Assembly: GCF_015594925.2 (NCBI RefSeq)
Contig: NZ_CP087590.1
Coordinates: 1,798,001-1,862,000, forward strand
From: Vibrio sp. VB16
GTDB taxonomy: Bacteria; Pseudomonadota; Gammaproteobacteria; Enterobacterales; Vibrionaceae
DNA length: 64,000 nt
Direction of reading: 5' to 3'
Part shown: piece by piece, positions 1 to 9,014 of the stretch
Layout of the letters: each line of letters opens with the position of its first letter
Numbering within the stretch: the stretch's first letter is position 1
The notes under the pieces: generated by a model
What the model saw: the letters and a program-made list of their open reading frames with translations, nothing else
Database searches by the model: none
What the model was told of the DNA's origin: nothing
Position numbers and translations under genes: made by a program

Positions 1-996
1 ATAATAAAGGGCGGAAAGAAGTAAGCCAACTACAGAAGCATTCACCCCAAGAATGGCACCAGCCATCTTAGGGTTTCCCGCTAGGCGTTGCCAATTCTTT
101 AAAACTGCGAGTAATAACAGGAAACCGGGTAAGAATACAGCGAGTGTCGCGACAAGCGCGCCCAATATTGGCGATGATGACATCTGATAACCAATATACG
201 TCGCCAGAGTAAACATCGGTCCGGGTACGGCTTGAGCCGCCGCGTACCCTGTCATAAATACATCCTGACTAACTTGCTCGCCAATTAGGCTCTGAAGTAA
301 AGGAAGAACCACATGACCACCGCCAAAGACAAAGCTTCCTGCTTGGTAAAAATGGCCGAATAGATCAATCATTGGAGAGTAATGACTGATAAGCGGTAAA
401 CCAATCAATAACACCATAAATAATACCAAAGGAATTATAGATGCCTTAAAGGGTTGAAGATCACTCTTCACTTCTGTTCTCATAAAGACCCCCCCTATCA
501 GGGCAGCAATAAACAAGGCTGCCATCTGCGTACTAATGCCCGGAAGGATAAGAAGTGAACACGTAGTTGCGACGCAAATACCTGCCGTTAACTTAGTTTT
601 ACAGAAATTTTTATACATACCCCACGTAGCATCTGCAACGACGACGACGGCAAGCAACTTCAATCCGTGCACTATGCCTTGATAGACACTGGTTCCTATT
701 ATTTGACTACTTGCCGTTGCTAGCCCCAGCATAATCAACATGGAAGGAAGGGTGAAACCAACAAACGCCGCGCATGCACCAGGTACGCCCCCCTTTTTAT
801 ATCCAAGAGCAAAGCCTACTTGACTCGATCCCGGTCCAGGAAGAAATTGGCTTAGGGCGACAATTTGGGCGTACTCCTTATCATCTAACCATTTATGTTT
901 CTCAACAAATGTCTGGCGAAAATAACCGATATGTGCGGCCGGACCGCCAAAGCTAACCCAACCAAGGATAAAAAACAGCTTAAAAATTAACCACAT
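1..996 (-). CDS. chrA: Chromate transporter family protein ChrA (C-terminus outside window)
   Basis: The minus strand is open from an ATG at 996 to the window edge, giving 332 codons. The protein begins MWLIFKLFFILGWVSFGGPA and continues with AHIGYFRQTF, the conserved opening of CHR-family transporters. FLPGPGSSQVGFALG follows at about residue 54, and the second half repeats the pattern with FGGGHVVLPLL and AVPGPMFTLATYIGY. The two halves are the duplicated CHR domains of a long-chain ChrA, usually about 390-400 aa, so roughly 60 residues are missing at the left edge. The family exports chromate across the inner membrane, but some members sit in genomes with no chromate-resistance context, so the substrate here is inferred. 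A LysR regulator is transcribed divergently from a 104-bp spacer. Confidence 0.9.
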   Translation of the reverse strand, partial: MWLIFKLFFILGWVSFGGPAAHIGYFRQTFVEKHKWLDDKEYAQIVALSQFLPGPGSSQVGFALGYKKGGVPGACAAFVGFTLPSMLIMLGLATASSQIIGTSVYQGIVHGLKLLAVVVVADATWGMYKNFCKTKLTAGICVATTCSLLILPGISTQMAALFIAALIGGVFMRTEVKSDLQPFKASIIPLVLFMVLLIGLPLISHYSPMIDLFGHFYQAGSFVFGGGHVVLPLLQSLIGEQVSQDVFMTGYAAAQAVPGPMFTLATYIGYQMSSSPILGALVATLAVFLPGFLLLLAVLKNWQRLAGNPKMAGAILGVNASVVGLLLSALYY

Positions 997-1023
997 TTAA
1001 ATATCACTCTGTATCGCGTTGTG

Positions 1024-1061
1024 ATTAATTTAATTAGTAAGTTAAAATGAATCAAATTAAT
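1024..1061. promoter_or_regulatory. Inverted repeat between chrA and lysR, candidate LysR operator
   Basis: In the divergent spacer, ATTAATTTAA (1024-1033) faces TCAAATTAAT (1052-1061), a dyad with one mismatch. LysR-type regulators usually bind AT-rich dyads in the shared spacer and control the divergent gene. Assignment as an operator is inference, because the whole spacer is AT-rich. Confidence 0.3.
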
Positions 1062-1100
1062 AGTTTTAATAGACTATATGAACCAAATGGGATCAAGTAA

Positions 1101-2015
1101 ATGAATGGTGTTAAATGGAAAGATGTCGACCTTAATTTGATGGTCGCATTTCAAGCGCTTTACAAAACGAACAGCGTTAGTATGGCCGCTGAACGCTGCT
1201 TTATTAGTCAATCCGCAATGAGCCATACCCTTCAACGCATTAGAACATTATTCGATGATTCGTTGTTCACTCGCGTAGGCATTCATATGGAACCGACGCA
1301 CAGAGCCCATGAAATCGCACCGGTAATCGAAGAACTTCTCCATTCTATACAAACGAAATTACTCATTAAGCCTGCCTTTTTTGCAGGTGAATTCGACGGC
1401 TTATGGAAAATAGGACTGACTGATTACGCCGAACAGCTCTTCGCACCTTCTATCTATGATGAGATTAAGGCACAGTCACCAAAGTCTCAAATAGGATTTT
1501 ATAACGTTAACCGTGGTAATTACCGCCAAATGGTCGAAAGTGAAACAATAGACATTGTCATTGGCAGTATAGAAAGTTTGGATAAGAGGTTCATTTCAGA
1601 CCATTTATATACAGAAGACCATCTCTGCCTATTTGATCCAGATTCAGTATCATTTCGCACCAGTTTAAGCGTAGAGGAGTTTATCTCTATAGAACATGCC
1701 TTAGTGAGCCCAGACGGTCATTTACAAACAAAAATTGACAACGAATTAAATAAGTTAGGTCTCAAACGCCGAGTTAGCGTTGCCTCAAGAAACTTTTTAA
1801 CTATCCGTCGCCTATTGTTAGGGAGAGAATTAATATGCATTGTACCTAAGCGATTTGCCGAAACAGAAATGTACAGTCACGCGCTGATGGCACTGCCTCC
1901 GCCTATTCCTGTCTCCAGTTTTGACATCAAACTAGTTTATCTAAAATCCGTTCAACAAGAGAATAAAAATAGCTGGTTACGACAATTAATCACCAACATC
2001 ATTACGGGATTTTGA
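1101..2015 (+). CDS. LysR family transcriptional regulator
   Basis: This 304-aa protein has the usual LysR length. The N-terminal winged helix-turn-helix covers about residues 9-68 (DLNLMVAFQALYKTNSVSMA, then ISQSAMSHTLQRIRTLFDD). The effector-binding domain fills about residues 95-304. The opening resembles the NodD/SyrM/PcpR branch, where DLNLL or DLNLM is followed by an AA..CF.SQ(S/P)A helix. It is divergent from the chrA-like gene, so control of that transporter is likely but not shown. The ATG at 1101 is the natural start because the conserved HTH begins eight residues later. No ligand can be assigned. Confidence 0.88.
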   Translation: MNGVKWKDVDLNLMVAFQALYKTNSVSMAAERCFISQSAMSHTLQRIRTLFDDSLFTRVGIHMEPTHRAHEIAPVIEELLHSIQTKLLIKPAFFAGEFDGLWKIGLTDYAEQLFAPSIYDEIKAQSPKSQIGFYNVNRGNYRQMVESETIDIVIGSIESLDKRFISDHLYTEDHLCLFDPDSVSFRTSLSVEEFISIEHALVSPDGHLQTKIDNELNKLGLKRRVSVASRNFLTIRRLLLGRELICIVPKRFAETEMYSHALMALPPPIPVSSFDIKLVYLKSVQQENKNSWLRQLITNIITGF

Positions 2016-2056
2016 GCGCATTTCGTCTTGATAAAACTAGCGAAAACCGGGGTTTT

Positions 2057-2428
2057 CTACCGAAAATTGATATAACGTGCCTTTTCTAACGGTTGATCTG
2101 ATTTTGATAATCTGATTCGTACAGGTAGACTTTCAATTTTTAGTAACCAATGGTCCAATTTAACCTCTAATATCGCCTCTGAATTGACGAGTTCAAGAGT
2201 GAGTTTTTCCTCGGCCGTAGCAGACGATATACGATAATTATTGTTTTGCTTTTGCCATTTTAAGCTGACATTGATCGAATCATTTTCGATAATACAATCC
2301 TGTTCGACATAACATAAAACATCATTATTTGAGTGAGTTAGGCTACGCCATGTAAACGCGGTAATGAGTATACCTAACATGAATAAAATTTGAGCTAAGC
2401 GCCCTTTTGTCAGTTTTTCTGCGGCCAT
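2057..2428 (-). CDS. Small membrane-anchored protein of unknown function
   Basis: A 123-aa protein with a short basic N-terminus (MAAEKLTKGR), one hydrophobic segment at about residues 11-27 and a polar C-terminal domain of about 95 residues, probably periplasmic. The domain contains two cysteines (CYVEQDC, about residues 39-45) that could form a disulfide. I do not recognise a named family. It is convergent with the LysR gene and divergent from ccoN, with about 246 bp to the ccoN start. A role near cytochrome oxidase assembly is possible from position alone, but nothing in the sequence shows it. Confidence 0.65.
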   Translation of the reverse strand: MAAEKLTKGRLAQILFMLGILITAFTWRSLTHSNNDVLCYVEQDCIIENDSINVSLKWQKQNNNYRISSATAEEKLTLELVNSEAILEVKLDHWLLKIESLPVRIRLSKSDQPLEKARYINFR

Positions 2429-2478
2429 TTTTTATATTCTCGTGCAACAAGCTTCAAACTTTTAGTAATAAATGAACT

Positions 2479-2496
2479 TGCAATGTAAAAATTGCA
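2479..2496. promoter_or_regulatory. 18-bp dyad in the ccoN upstream region
   Basis: TGCAAT GTAAAA ATTGCA is a perfect 6-6-6 dyad in the spacer between the small membrane gene and ccoN. It is not an FNR box (TTGAT-N4-ATCAA), and I found no good FNR box in this spacer. It may be a site for another regulator; the identity is unknown. Confidence 0.25.
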
Positions 2497-2674
2497 GGTT
2501 AAATCGTTGTCATTAAAATGTTAATTCAATTATCATGTCGTGTGAAAAATCACTCCAAACCGTGTTTTGATAGAACAGAAAGATAGATTGACGTTTTTTT
2601 AATCACCTTTGGAATGTATTACGACACAAAGTCAAAAAAAAGCAAATAGTCACTTAAAAATTGGAAGAAATATA

Positions 2675-4102
2675 ATGAGCCAAGTACAACAACTTGAGCA
2701 CAACTATAACTATACAGTCGTACGTCAATTTACCCTAGTTACCATACTATGGGGAATCGTTGGTATGTCTGTAGGTGTGTTGATTGCTGCTCAGTTAGTT
2801 TGGCCACAGCTAAACTTTGATACGCCGTGGTTAACCTACAGCCGTTTACGCCCGCTACATACTAACGCTGTAATTTTTGCGTTTGGTACCAGCGCCCTTT
2901 TTGCAACTTCATATTATGTCGTTCAACGTACATGCCAAACACGTCTGTTTGGTGGAATTCTCGTACCCTTCACTTTCTGGGGATGGCAACTTGTTATATT
3001 GCTTGCTGCTATCACACTCCCTCTTGGGTACACAACAAGTAAGGAATATGCGGAACTAGAATGGCCAATCGATATTCTGATTGCTGTCGTCTGGGTCGCC
3101 TATGCCATCGTGTTTTTCGGCACGATGGTTAAGCGAAAGACATCGCATATCTATGTGGCCAACTGGTTCTTCGGCGCATTTATACTTACTGTTGCCGTTT
3201 TACACATTGTTAATAGCATGGCAATACCAGTTTCTATGGGTAAATCTTACTCATTATACTCTGGCGCGACCGATGCAATGATACAGTGGTGGTACGGACA
3301 CAATGCGGTAGGCTTTCTACTGACTGCTGGTTTCTTAGGGATGATGTATTATTTTGTACCTAAGCAAGCCGGAAGACCTGTTTATTCATATCGTTTATCG
3401 ATAGTCCACTTCTGGGCACTTGTTTCTCTGTATATTTGGGCTGGTCCTCACCACCTTCATTACACTGCACTGCCTGACTGGGCTCAGTCACTCGGTATGG
3501 TGATGTCTTTGGTTCTGTTTGCTCCATCTTGGGGTGGCATGATCAACGGTATAATGACGCTGTCTGGTGCTTGGCATAAGTTACGTTATGACCCTATCTT
3601 ACGTTTCATGGTTGTTTCCCTTTCATTCTATGGCATGTCCACGTTTGAAGGTCCGATGATGGCAATTAAGACAGTTAATGCGCTCTCCCACTATACTGAC
3701 TGGACAATTGGTCACGTGCACTCAGGTGCGCTCGGTTGGGTTGCGATGGTTTCTATCGGTGCCATATATCACTTGATTCCAAAGCTATTTGGTCAAGAGA
3801 GAATGTATTCTGTTGGATTAATCAATGTACACTTCTGGTTAGCCACTATCGGTACCGTGCTCTATATTGTTGCGATGTGGATCTCAGGTGTAATGCAAGG
3901 TCTGATGTGGCGTGCAGTTAACGCGGACGGTACATTAACCTACAGCTTTGTAGAGTCGGTTCAAGCATCTTACCCGTTCTACACAGTACGCTTCATCGGT
4001 GGCTTAATTTTCCTATCAGGTATGTTCTTGTTAGCTTATAACGCATATAAAACAATAACGGCACCTGAAGATAGCTTACAAGCTATCGAGCAACCGGCAT
4101 AA
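2675..4102 (+). CDS. ccoN: Cytochrome c oxidase, cbb3-type, subunit I
   Basis: The catalytic heme-copper subunit of the high-affinity cbb3 oxidase, 475 aa from the ATG at 2675. That start follows GGAAGA at good spacing; an in-frame TTG at 2609 would add 22 unlikely residues. Many membrane helices are visible, with conserved histidines in RLRPLHTNAVIFAF, WWYGHNAVGF, GPHHLHYTALPDW and DWTIGHVHSGALGW, which carry the heme b, heme b3 and CuB ligands. The subunit reduces oxygen to water and pumps protons in the inner membrane. It is the first gene of ccoNOQP, and ccoO starts 13 bp after its stop behind an AAGGAG site. Confidence 0.97.
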   Translation: MSQVQQLEHNYNYTVVRQFTLVTILWGIVGMSVGVLIAAQLVWPQLNFDTPWLTYSRLRPLHTNAVIFAFGTSALFATSYYVVQRTCQTRLFGGILVPFTFWGWQLVILLAAITLPLGYTTSKEYAELEWPIDILIAVVWVAYAIVFFGTMVKRKTSHIYVANWFFGAFILTVAVLHIVNSMAIPVSMGKSYSLYSGATDAMIQWWYGHNAVGFLLTAGFLGMMYYFVPKQAGRPVYSYRLSIVHFWALVSLYIWAGPHHLHYTALPDWAQSLGMVMSLVLFAPSWGGMINGIMTLSGAWHKLRYDPILRFMVVSLSFYGMSTFEGPMMAIKTVNALSHYTDWTIGHVHSGALGWVAMVSIGAIYHLIPKLFGQERMYSVGLINVHFWLATIGTVLYIVAMWISGVMQGLMWRAVNADGTLTYSFVESVQASYPFYTVRFIGGLIFLSGMFLLAYNAYKTITAPEDSLQAIEQPA

Positions 4103-4114
4103 GGAGATTTATTA

Positions 4115-4735
4115 ATGAGTTCAAACTCAAATAATCGCCATGATCTAGTCGAACGTAACGTCGGTTTGCTAGCGATTTTAATTATATTAGCTATCAGCTT
4201 AGGTGCTTTGGTGGAAATTGTTCCACTGTTTTTCCAAAAGCAAGTAAACGAACCTGTTGATAATTTGAAGCCCTATACTGCCCTTCAGATGGAGGGGCGT
4301 GACATTTACATCCGTGAAGGTTGTAGCGTATGTCACAGCCAGATGATTCGACCTTTCCGCGCAGAGACTGAGCGCTATGGTCACTATTCTGTCGCGGGTG
4401 AAAGCGTTTGGGAACACCCATTCTTGTGGGGTTCTAAGCGTACAGGTCCAGATCTCGCTCGTGTTGGTGCGCGTTATTCAGACGAATGGCACCGTGTACA
4501 TTTGTTGAATCCAAGATCTTTGGTTCCTGAATCTAATATGCCAGGCTTTCCTTGGTTAGCAGAAAATGTGTTAGACGGCAAATTAACGCAGGCCAAGTTA
4601 ACCTTGTTCCGCGATCAATTTGGTGTTCCATATACTGATGACCAAATAGCAACTGCTAAAGCAGATGTTGTTGGGAAAACGGAGATGGACGCATTAATTG
4701 CTTATCTTCAGTCTCTCGGCCATGCGATGAAATAA
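4115..4735 (+). CDS. ccoO: Cytochrome c oxidase, cbb3-type, subunit II (mono-heme)
   Basis: A 206-aa membrane-anchored c-type cytochrome. One transmembrane helix lies near the N-terminus (about residues 15-37). It is followed by a periplasmic domain with one heme c motif, GCSVCHSQM at about residue 70, and the conserved RTGPDLARVG and PESNMPGFPWL blocks. The PGFPWL methionine is the expected distal heme ligand. It passes electrons from CcoP to CcoN. An AAGGAG Shine-Dalgarno sits 7-8 bp before the ATG. Length and gene order match the family. Confidence 0.97.
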   Translation: MSSNSNNRHDLVERNVGLLAILIILAISLGALVEIVPLFFQKQVNEPVDNLKPYTALQMEGRDIYIREGCSVCHSQMIRPFRAETERYGHYSVAGESVWEHPFLWGSKRTGPDLARVGARYSDEWHRVHLLNPRSLVPESNMPGFPWLAENVLDGKLTQAKLTLFRDQFGVPYTDDQIATAKADVVGKTEMDALIAYLQSLGHAMK

Positions 4736-4747
4736 GGAGGAATCATT

Positions 4748-4924
4748 ATGAGTATTGGTACTTTCCATTCCATCTGGACCGTTGTGCTATTTGTTAGCTT
4801 TTTTGGGGTCGTTTGGTGGGCTTACGGTAAAAACCGTAAAGGTCGCTTTGAAGAGGATGCAAACTTAGTGTTTGCTGATGAGCAAAAAGCGACAACCAAA
4901 AAAAATAAAGGAGTAAGCAAATAA
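4748..4924 (+). CDS. ccoQ: Cbb3-type oxidase small subunit CcoQ (FixQ)
   Basis: A 58-aa single-helix protein (MSIGTFHSIWTVVLFVSFFG...) with the VVWWAYGKNRKGRFEEDA block after the helix, as in CcoQ/FixQ proteins that stabilise the cbb3 complex. It starts 12 bp after ccoO behind AAGGAGG. Its TAA overlaps the ccoP ATG (TAATG at 4922-4926), so the two are translationally coupled. The C-terminus is lysine-rich. Confidence 0.93.
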   Translation: MSIGTFHSIWTVVLFVSFFGVVWWAYGKNRKGRFEEDANLVFADEQKATTKKNKGVSK

Positions 4925-5898
4925 TGACGTCATTTTGGAGTGCGTGGATTATCATTCTCACAGTCATCACACTGGTTGGGTGTGCTGTGATTTTGGCTTG
5001 GGCCTTAAAAAACAATGTCGGTGTCGAAGAAGGCGCCGAAATGGATCACGAATATGACGGTATTAAAGAGCTAAACAACCCACTACCAAAATGGTGGAGC
5101 TTTTTGTTTATTGGTACCTTTGTTTTCACCATTATTTATTTGGCATTATTTCCAGGTTTGGGGTCTTTTAAAGGCCTACTGGGCTGGACGAGTTCTAACC
5201 AAGTTGTTAAGAATCTCGAAGAGTCTAAACAGTACATAGTGCAAGCACATGCGAATCAAACACTTGATGAGTATGCGAGAGCACTGGATGATGCAAATAC
5301 TTTTTATGGTGAGGCATTCGATAAACTCGCTTATAGCTCAAACGGAGATTTACGCTCTATCCCAGAGATAGCCGCTGATCCGGAAGCGCTTAAAGTTGGT
5401 CAACGTCTGTTCCTACAAAACTGTTCTCAGTGTCACGGTTCAGATGCTAGGGGGCAAATTGGCTTTCCTAACCTGACAGACAAAGCTTGGTTGTACGGCG
5501 GAGAACCAGAAGCCATCCTGACGACTATCATGAATGGTCGTATTGGCGCAATGCCTGCTTGGGGTGATGCCCTGGGTGAGCAAGGCGTTAAAGAAGTGGT
5601 CACCTATACCTTAGGCCTAGCTGGTCGTAAAGTGAATGCACGTGAAGCGGCCGCTGGAAAGCAGCGCTTTGTTGTGTGTGCGGCATGTCATGGTACAGAT
5701 GGTAAAGGTAATCCGGCATTGGGTGCACCTGATTTGACCGATAATGATTGGTTATTTGGTGACTCGCGCGCAGAAGTAACGGCAACCGTAGCCAATGGTC
5801 GTCAAGGTGTGATGCCAGCTTGGAAAGACATTCTTGGTGAAGAGAAAGTACAACTCGTCGCCTCTTATGTTTGGAGCCTAAGCAACAAAGATAAGTAG
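4924..5898 (+). CDS. ccoP: Cytochrome c oxidase, cbb3-type, subunit III (di-heme)
   Basis: A 324-aa di-heme cytochrome c subunit. Two N-terminal hydrophobic segments (about residues 8-29 and 58-80) anchor it. The conserved EYDGIKELNNPLPKWW block lies between them. Two heme c motifs follow, CSQCH at residues 167-171 and CAACH at 252-256, each with a downstream methionine (GRIGAMPAWG and GRQGVMPAWK). It receives electrons from soluble cytochromes and hands them to CcoO. It is last in ccoNOQP and is followed by a strong terminator. Confidence 0.97.
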   Translation: MTSFWSAWIIILTVITLVGCAVILAWALKNNVGVEEGAEMDHEYDGIKELNNPLPKWWSFLFIGTFVFTIIYLALFPGLGSFKGLLGWTSSNQVVKNLEESKQYIVQAHANQTLDEYARALDDANTFYGEAFDKLAYSSNGDLRSIPEIAADPEALKVGQRLFLQNCSQCHGSDARGQIGFPNLTDKAWLYGGEPEAILTTIMNGRIGAMPAWGDALGEQGVKEVVTYTLGLAGRKVNAREAAAGKQRFVVCAACHGTDGKGNPALGAPDLTDNDWLFGDSRAEVTATVANGRQGVMPAWKDILGEEKVQLVASYVWSLSNKDK

Positions 5899-5910
5899 TC
5901 CACTGCAAAA

Positions 5911-5943
5911 GAATAGCCCCAATTTTTGGGGCTATTCTTTTTT
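5911..5943 (+). terminator. Rho-independent terminator after ccoP
   Basis: A perfect 10-bp stem GAATAGCCCC / GGGGCTATTC with a 7-nt loop is followed by a run of T (CTTTTTTCT). It separates ccoNOQP from the maturation genes ccoH-I-S, which must have their own promoter or depend on read-through. Confidence 0.9.
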
Positions 5944-5989
5944 CTAATAACCTCTTTATGTCCTAGAGACATTTTTCATAGAGACTCTC

Positions 5990-6469
5990 ATGATAAAACC
6001 TTGGTATAAACAATTTTGGCCGTGGTTTCTGATCACATTACCTTTGTGTGTCGTAATAGCAGGTTTTACAACCCTTGCCATTTTTACCCAAAATTCAGTT
6101 TCTCTTGTTGCCGAAGACTATTATAAAAAAGGCAAAGGGATTAATATTGATCTTTCAAAAATTAGACAAGCAGGCGCTTTAGGCCTTTCTGCTAGCGTGT
6201 CATCCGACGCTGATTTTGTCTTTGTTACTTTTGATAAAGGTGATCTTGAGTTTTATCCAGCTCTGACTATTGTATTTACCCATAGAACCTTAGCCGATAG
6301 AGATTTCCAGAAAGTAGTTAGTTCAGATGCAAAGGGACAATATCGAATTAAATTGGATCGGGATCTTAGCGGCCCATGGTTTGTAGAAATTCAACCTCAT
6401 ACAAAAGAATGGTTGTTGCAAGGAAAAGTCTCCTTTCCTGCTGCTAGTCCGACCCTTCTTGTTAATTAA
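5990..6469 (+). CDS. ccoH: FixH/CcoH family cbb3 oxidase assembly protein
   Basis: A 159-aa protein with an N-terminal basic start (MIKPWYKQFWPW), one transmembrane helix at about residues 11-33 and a small periplasmic domain. The (V)AEDYYKKGKGIN block at about residues 40-52 is typical of FixH. The GPWFVEIQP segment near residue 130 is also shared. CcoH proteins associate with the maturing cbb3 complex and stabilise it. It lies 15 bp ahead of ccoI. No ccoG (FixG ferredoxin-like protein) gene lies between ccoP and ccoH, unlike in many fixGHIS clusters. Confidence 0.88.
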   Translation: MIKPWYKQFWPWFLITLPLCVVIAGFTTLAIFTQNSVSLVAEDYYKKGKGINIDLSKIRQAGALGLSASVSSDADFVFVTFDKGDLEFYPALTIVFTHRTLADRDFQKVVSSDAKGQYRIKLDRDLSGPWFVEIQPHTKEWLLQGKVSFPAASPTLLVN

Positions 6470-6484
6470 TAACAGAGAATCACT

Positions 6485-8854
6485 ATGGCACACTCGTGTT
6501 ATCACTGCGGTGAAGATGTACCAGAGAACACGGATTTTATTGTCGAAATACTTGGTGAAACGAGGGAGATGTGTTGCCCTGGTTGCCAAGCTGTTGCGCA
6601 AACTATTATAGATAGTGGGCTGGTTAGCTATTATCAATACCGCACTGAAAAGGCAGAAAAAGCAGAACTTGTGCCTGAACAGTTACAGGCCTTAATCAAT
6701 TACGACAACGAAGAAGTTCAATCTGAGTTTGTACGTAAAAACGATAATACTTCAGAGGTAACGCTTTCTTTAGAGGGGGTCACCTGTGCGGCTTGTGCTT
6801 GGTTAATTGAAAAACAGATCAATGATAAGTCAGGCGTAAACTTAATTCGTGTTAACACCACGACCAATAGAGCAATAGTAAACTGGGACAATACTCAAAC
6901 CAAATTGAGCGACCTTCTGTCTTCTATCCATAGGCTTGGCTATAAAGCGGCCCCATTTGAAGCTGATGCCCACGAAGCCACTTATCATCAATCTATGAAG
7001 CAGTACTTGTACCGTTTGGGTATCGCTGGCTTAGCCTCAATGCAGGTCATGATGCTTGCCGTCGCGCTATATTTTGAAGTTTTCGGTGACCTTGATTCTG
7101 AATTCAAACAATACCTCCGCATCGTCAGTTTATTATTTGCCACACCAGTTCTGCTCTACTCTGCCCTACCTTTTTACCTAAATGCGTGGCGTAGCATTAG
7201 AGGCCGAACACTCGGCATGGACGTTCCAGTGTCTATTGCCTTAATATTCGCTTACGTGGCCAGTGTTATCGCGACGGTACAAGAACAAGGCGAGGTCTTC
7301 TTTGAGTCCGTATCAATGTTTACCTTTTTCTTGCTGCTCGGTCGATTCTTAGAAATGAGAGCAAGAAGGAAAGCGGCAGCCGCGAGCGCTAACTTATTAA
7401 AACTGATCCCGGCGATGGCAACTAAAATCGATGGGACTCAAGTACCAGTGCGCGTATTACAGCCAGGAGACCGTGTTCGCGTTTTGCCAGGTGAGCATAT
7501 ACCTGCAGACGGACTAATTAAAGATGGCCGCATTCACGTTGATGAATCGATGCTTACAGGTGAATCTATCCCTGTGGTTAAAAGTGTTGACGACAGCGTC
7601 TATGCCGGCAGCATTAATACTGACGAGGCCTTTGAGCTGGAGGTCACCGCAACCAAAGCTGAATCGATGTTGGCGAGTATTGTTCGCCTTCAAGATGAAG
7701 CTCAGATGACAAAGCCCAAGATTGCTCAGGTTGCAGATGTTATCGCTCGATATTTTGTTGCTGCTATCCTAACGATAGCATTTGCAACATGGTTATATTG
7801 GCAACAACATCAACCTGACGACGCATTCTGGATCATGTTATCGGTTCTTGTCGCCACTTGTCCTTGTGCGTTATCACTTGCCACCCCAACGGCAGTGACA
7901 TGTGCGACATCTCGAATGGGGGACTTAGGCTTGTTGCTTCGTAAAGCGCACGTTATAGAAACGTTTTGCAAAGTGAATCACTTGGTTATTGATAAAACGG
8001 GCACGCTAACAAAAGGTGAGATACACATTGATGATGTCGCCCTTTATTCAGTGCAAGATGAAGACACGTGTCTGGCGATTGCGGCGGCGCTTGAGGAGCA
8101 TGCGAATCATCCAATTGCGAAGGCCTTTAAACAGACAAGCAAAAAAGACGCGACAGTGTCAGAAGTAAAAAATGTCATTGGTTTTGGTGTCCAAGGCCTG
8201 TGGCAAGGACAAGAGTGCCGAATAGGTAACGCACAATTTGTATTGGGTGATGAAGCACTTTCTACTCCGTCCTCTATTTTCCTTTCCGTTGATAACCAAC
8301 ACATTGCCACATTCAGTTACCGCGATCCAATACGGAATGAGAGTAAAGCCTTCATCGAGCAACTGCATTCACTCGGTATTAAAACCACCCTTCTGACAGG
8401 TGACTCGTTAATAAACGCAAATAGAGTGGCACAGGAAATCAATGTAGGTAAGGTGGTTGCCGATGCGTCTCCAGAGAAAAAGCTGGCTTACCTGCGAGCG
8501 TTAGGTAAAGAGGAAATAATCCTAATGGTTGGCGATGGAATAAACGACGCACCAACGCTTTCGGGTGCTCATCTTTCTATTGCGATGGGCGGCGGAACGG
8601 ATGTGGCTAAAGCCTCTGCGGATATTGTACTCCTTGGTGATAAATTAAGTCATATTTTACATGCTCGAAAACTTGCGCTAAATACCCGCAAGGTAATTAG
8701 GCAAAACCTTGCTTGGTCGTTAGGGTATAATTTATTGATACTTCCTCTTGCAGTAATGGGCCATGTCGCTCCTTATATTGCTGTTGTTGGCATGTCTGCA
8801 AGCTCTATCATCGTCGTTACCAACTCATTAAGGTTGCTAAAAAAAGATGGATAG
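6485..8854 (+). CDS. ccoI: Copper-translocating P1B-type ATPase for cbb3 oxidase assembly
   Basis: A 789-aa heavy-metal ATPase of the CcoI/FixI type. The N-terminus carries CYHCGEDV (residue 5), CCPGCQAV (about 30) and a metal-binding VTCAACAWL motif. Eight membrane segments follow. The core motifs are all present: TGES actuator loop, CPC metal site in TM6 (residues 459-461), phosphorylation site DKTGTLT (D503), an HP locus (HANHPIAK) and GDGINDAP. The cysteine-rich N-terminal zinc-ribbon-like region separates it from detoxifying CopA. It exports Cu(I) for the CuB centre of CcoN. Its last 8 bp overlap ccoS. Confidence 0.96.
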   Translation: MAHSCYHCGEDVPENTDFIVEILGETREMCCPGCQAVAQTIIDSGLVSYYQYRTEKAEKAELVPEQLQALINYDNEEVQSEFVRKNDNTSEVTLSLEGVTCAACAWLIEKQINDKSGVNLIRVNTTTNRAIVNWDNTQTKLSDLLSSIHRLGYKAAPFEADAHEATYHQSMKQYLYRLGIAGLASMQVMMLAVALYFEVFGDLDSEFKQYLRIVSLLFATPVLLYSALPFYLNAWRSIRGRTLGMDVPVSIALIFAYVASVIATVQEQGEVFFESVSMFTFFLLLGRFLEMRARRKAAAASANLLKLIPAMATKIDGTQVPVRVLQPGDRVRVLPGEHIPADGLIKDGRIHVDESMLTGESIPVVKSVDDSVYAGSINTDEAFELEVTATKAESMLASIVRLQDEAQMTKPKIAQVADVIARYFVAAILTIAFATWLYWQQHQPDDAFWIMLSVLVATCPCALSLATPTAVTCATSRMGDLGLLLRKAHVIETFCKVNHLVIDKTGTLTKGEIHIDDVALYSVQDEDTCLAIAAALEEHANHPIAKAFKQTSKKDATVSEVKNVIGFGVQGLWQGQECRIGNAQFVLGDEALSTPSSIFLSVDNQHIATFSYRDPIRNESKAFIEQLHSLGIKTTLLTGDSLINANRVAQEINVGKVVADASPEKKLAYLRALGKEEIILMVGDGINDAPTLSGAHLSIAMGGGTDVAKASADIVLLGDKLSHILHARKLALNTRKVIRQNLAWSLGYNLLILPLAVMGHVAPYIAVVGMSASSIIVVTNSLRLLKKDG

Positions 8855-9014
8855 TCTCTACATATTAATCCCTATTGCCATCATCTTCGTGTGTATCGCG
8901 GTTGGCATCTTCTTATGGGCAGTAAAAAGTGAGCAATTTGAAGATCTAGAAAGACAAGGTCAAAATATTTTGTTCGATGACGAATTAGAAAAGAAGAAAG
9001 ATGATCACAAGTGA
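8847..9014 (+). CDS. ccoS: Cbb3 oxidase maturation protein CcoS (FixS)
   Basis: A 55-aa single-pass protein. The first about 25 residues form a helix (LYILIPIAIIFVCIAVGIFL), followed by WAVKSEQFEDLERQG, the signature of FixS/CcoS, and a charged lysine-rich tail. CcoS is needed for cofactor insertion into cbb3 oxidase. The ATG at 8847 overlaps the end of ccoI by 8 bp and its stop overlaps the next gene by 14 bp, showing tight coupling. Confidence 0.92.
   Translation: MDSLYILIPIAIIFVCIAVGIFLWAVKSEQFEDLERQGQNILFDDELEKKKDDHK

Noticed and set aside
2042..2057. Short hairpin GAAAAC/GTTTTC between lysR and the small membrane gene
   Set aside because: The stem is only 6 bp and overlaps the end of the minus-strand gene; too weak to call a terminator.
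2520..2535. GTTAATTCAATTAT before ccoN, similar to an ArcA box
   Set aside because: The similarity is partial and the spacer is AT-rich, so chance matches are expected.
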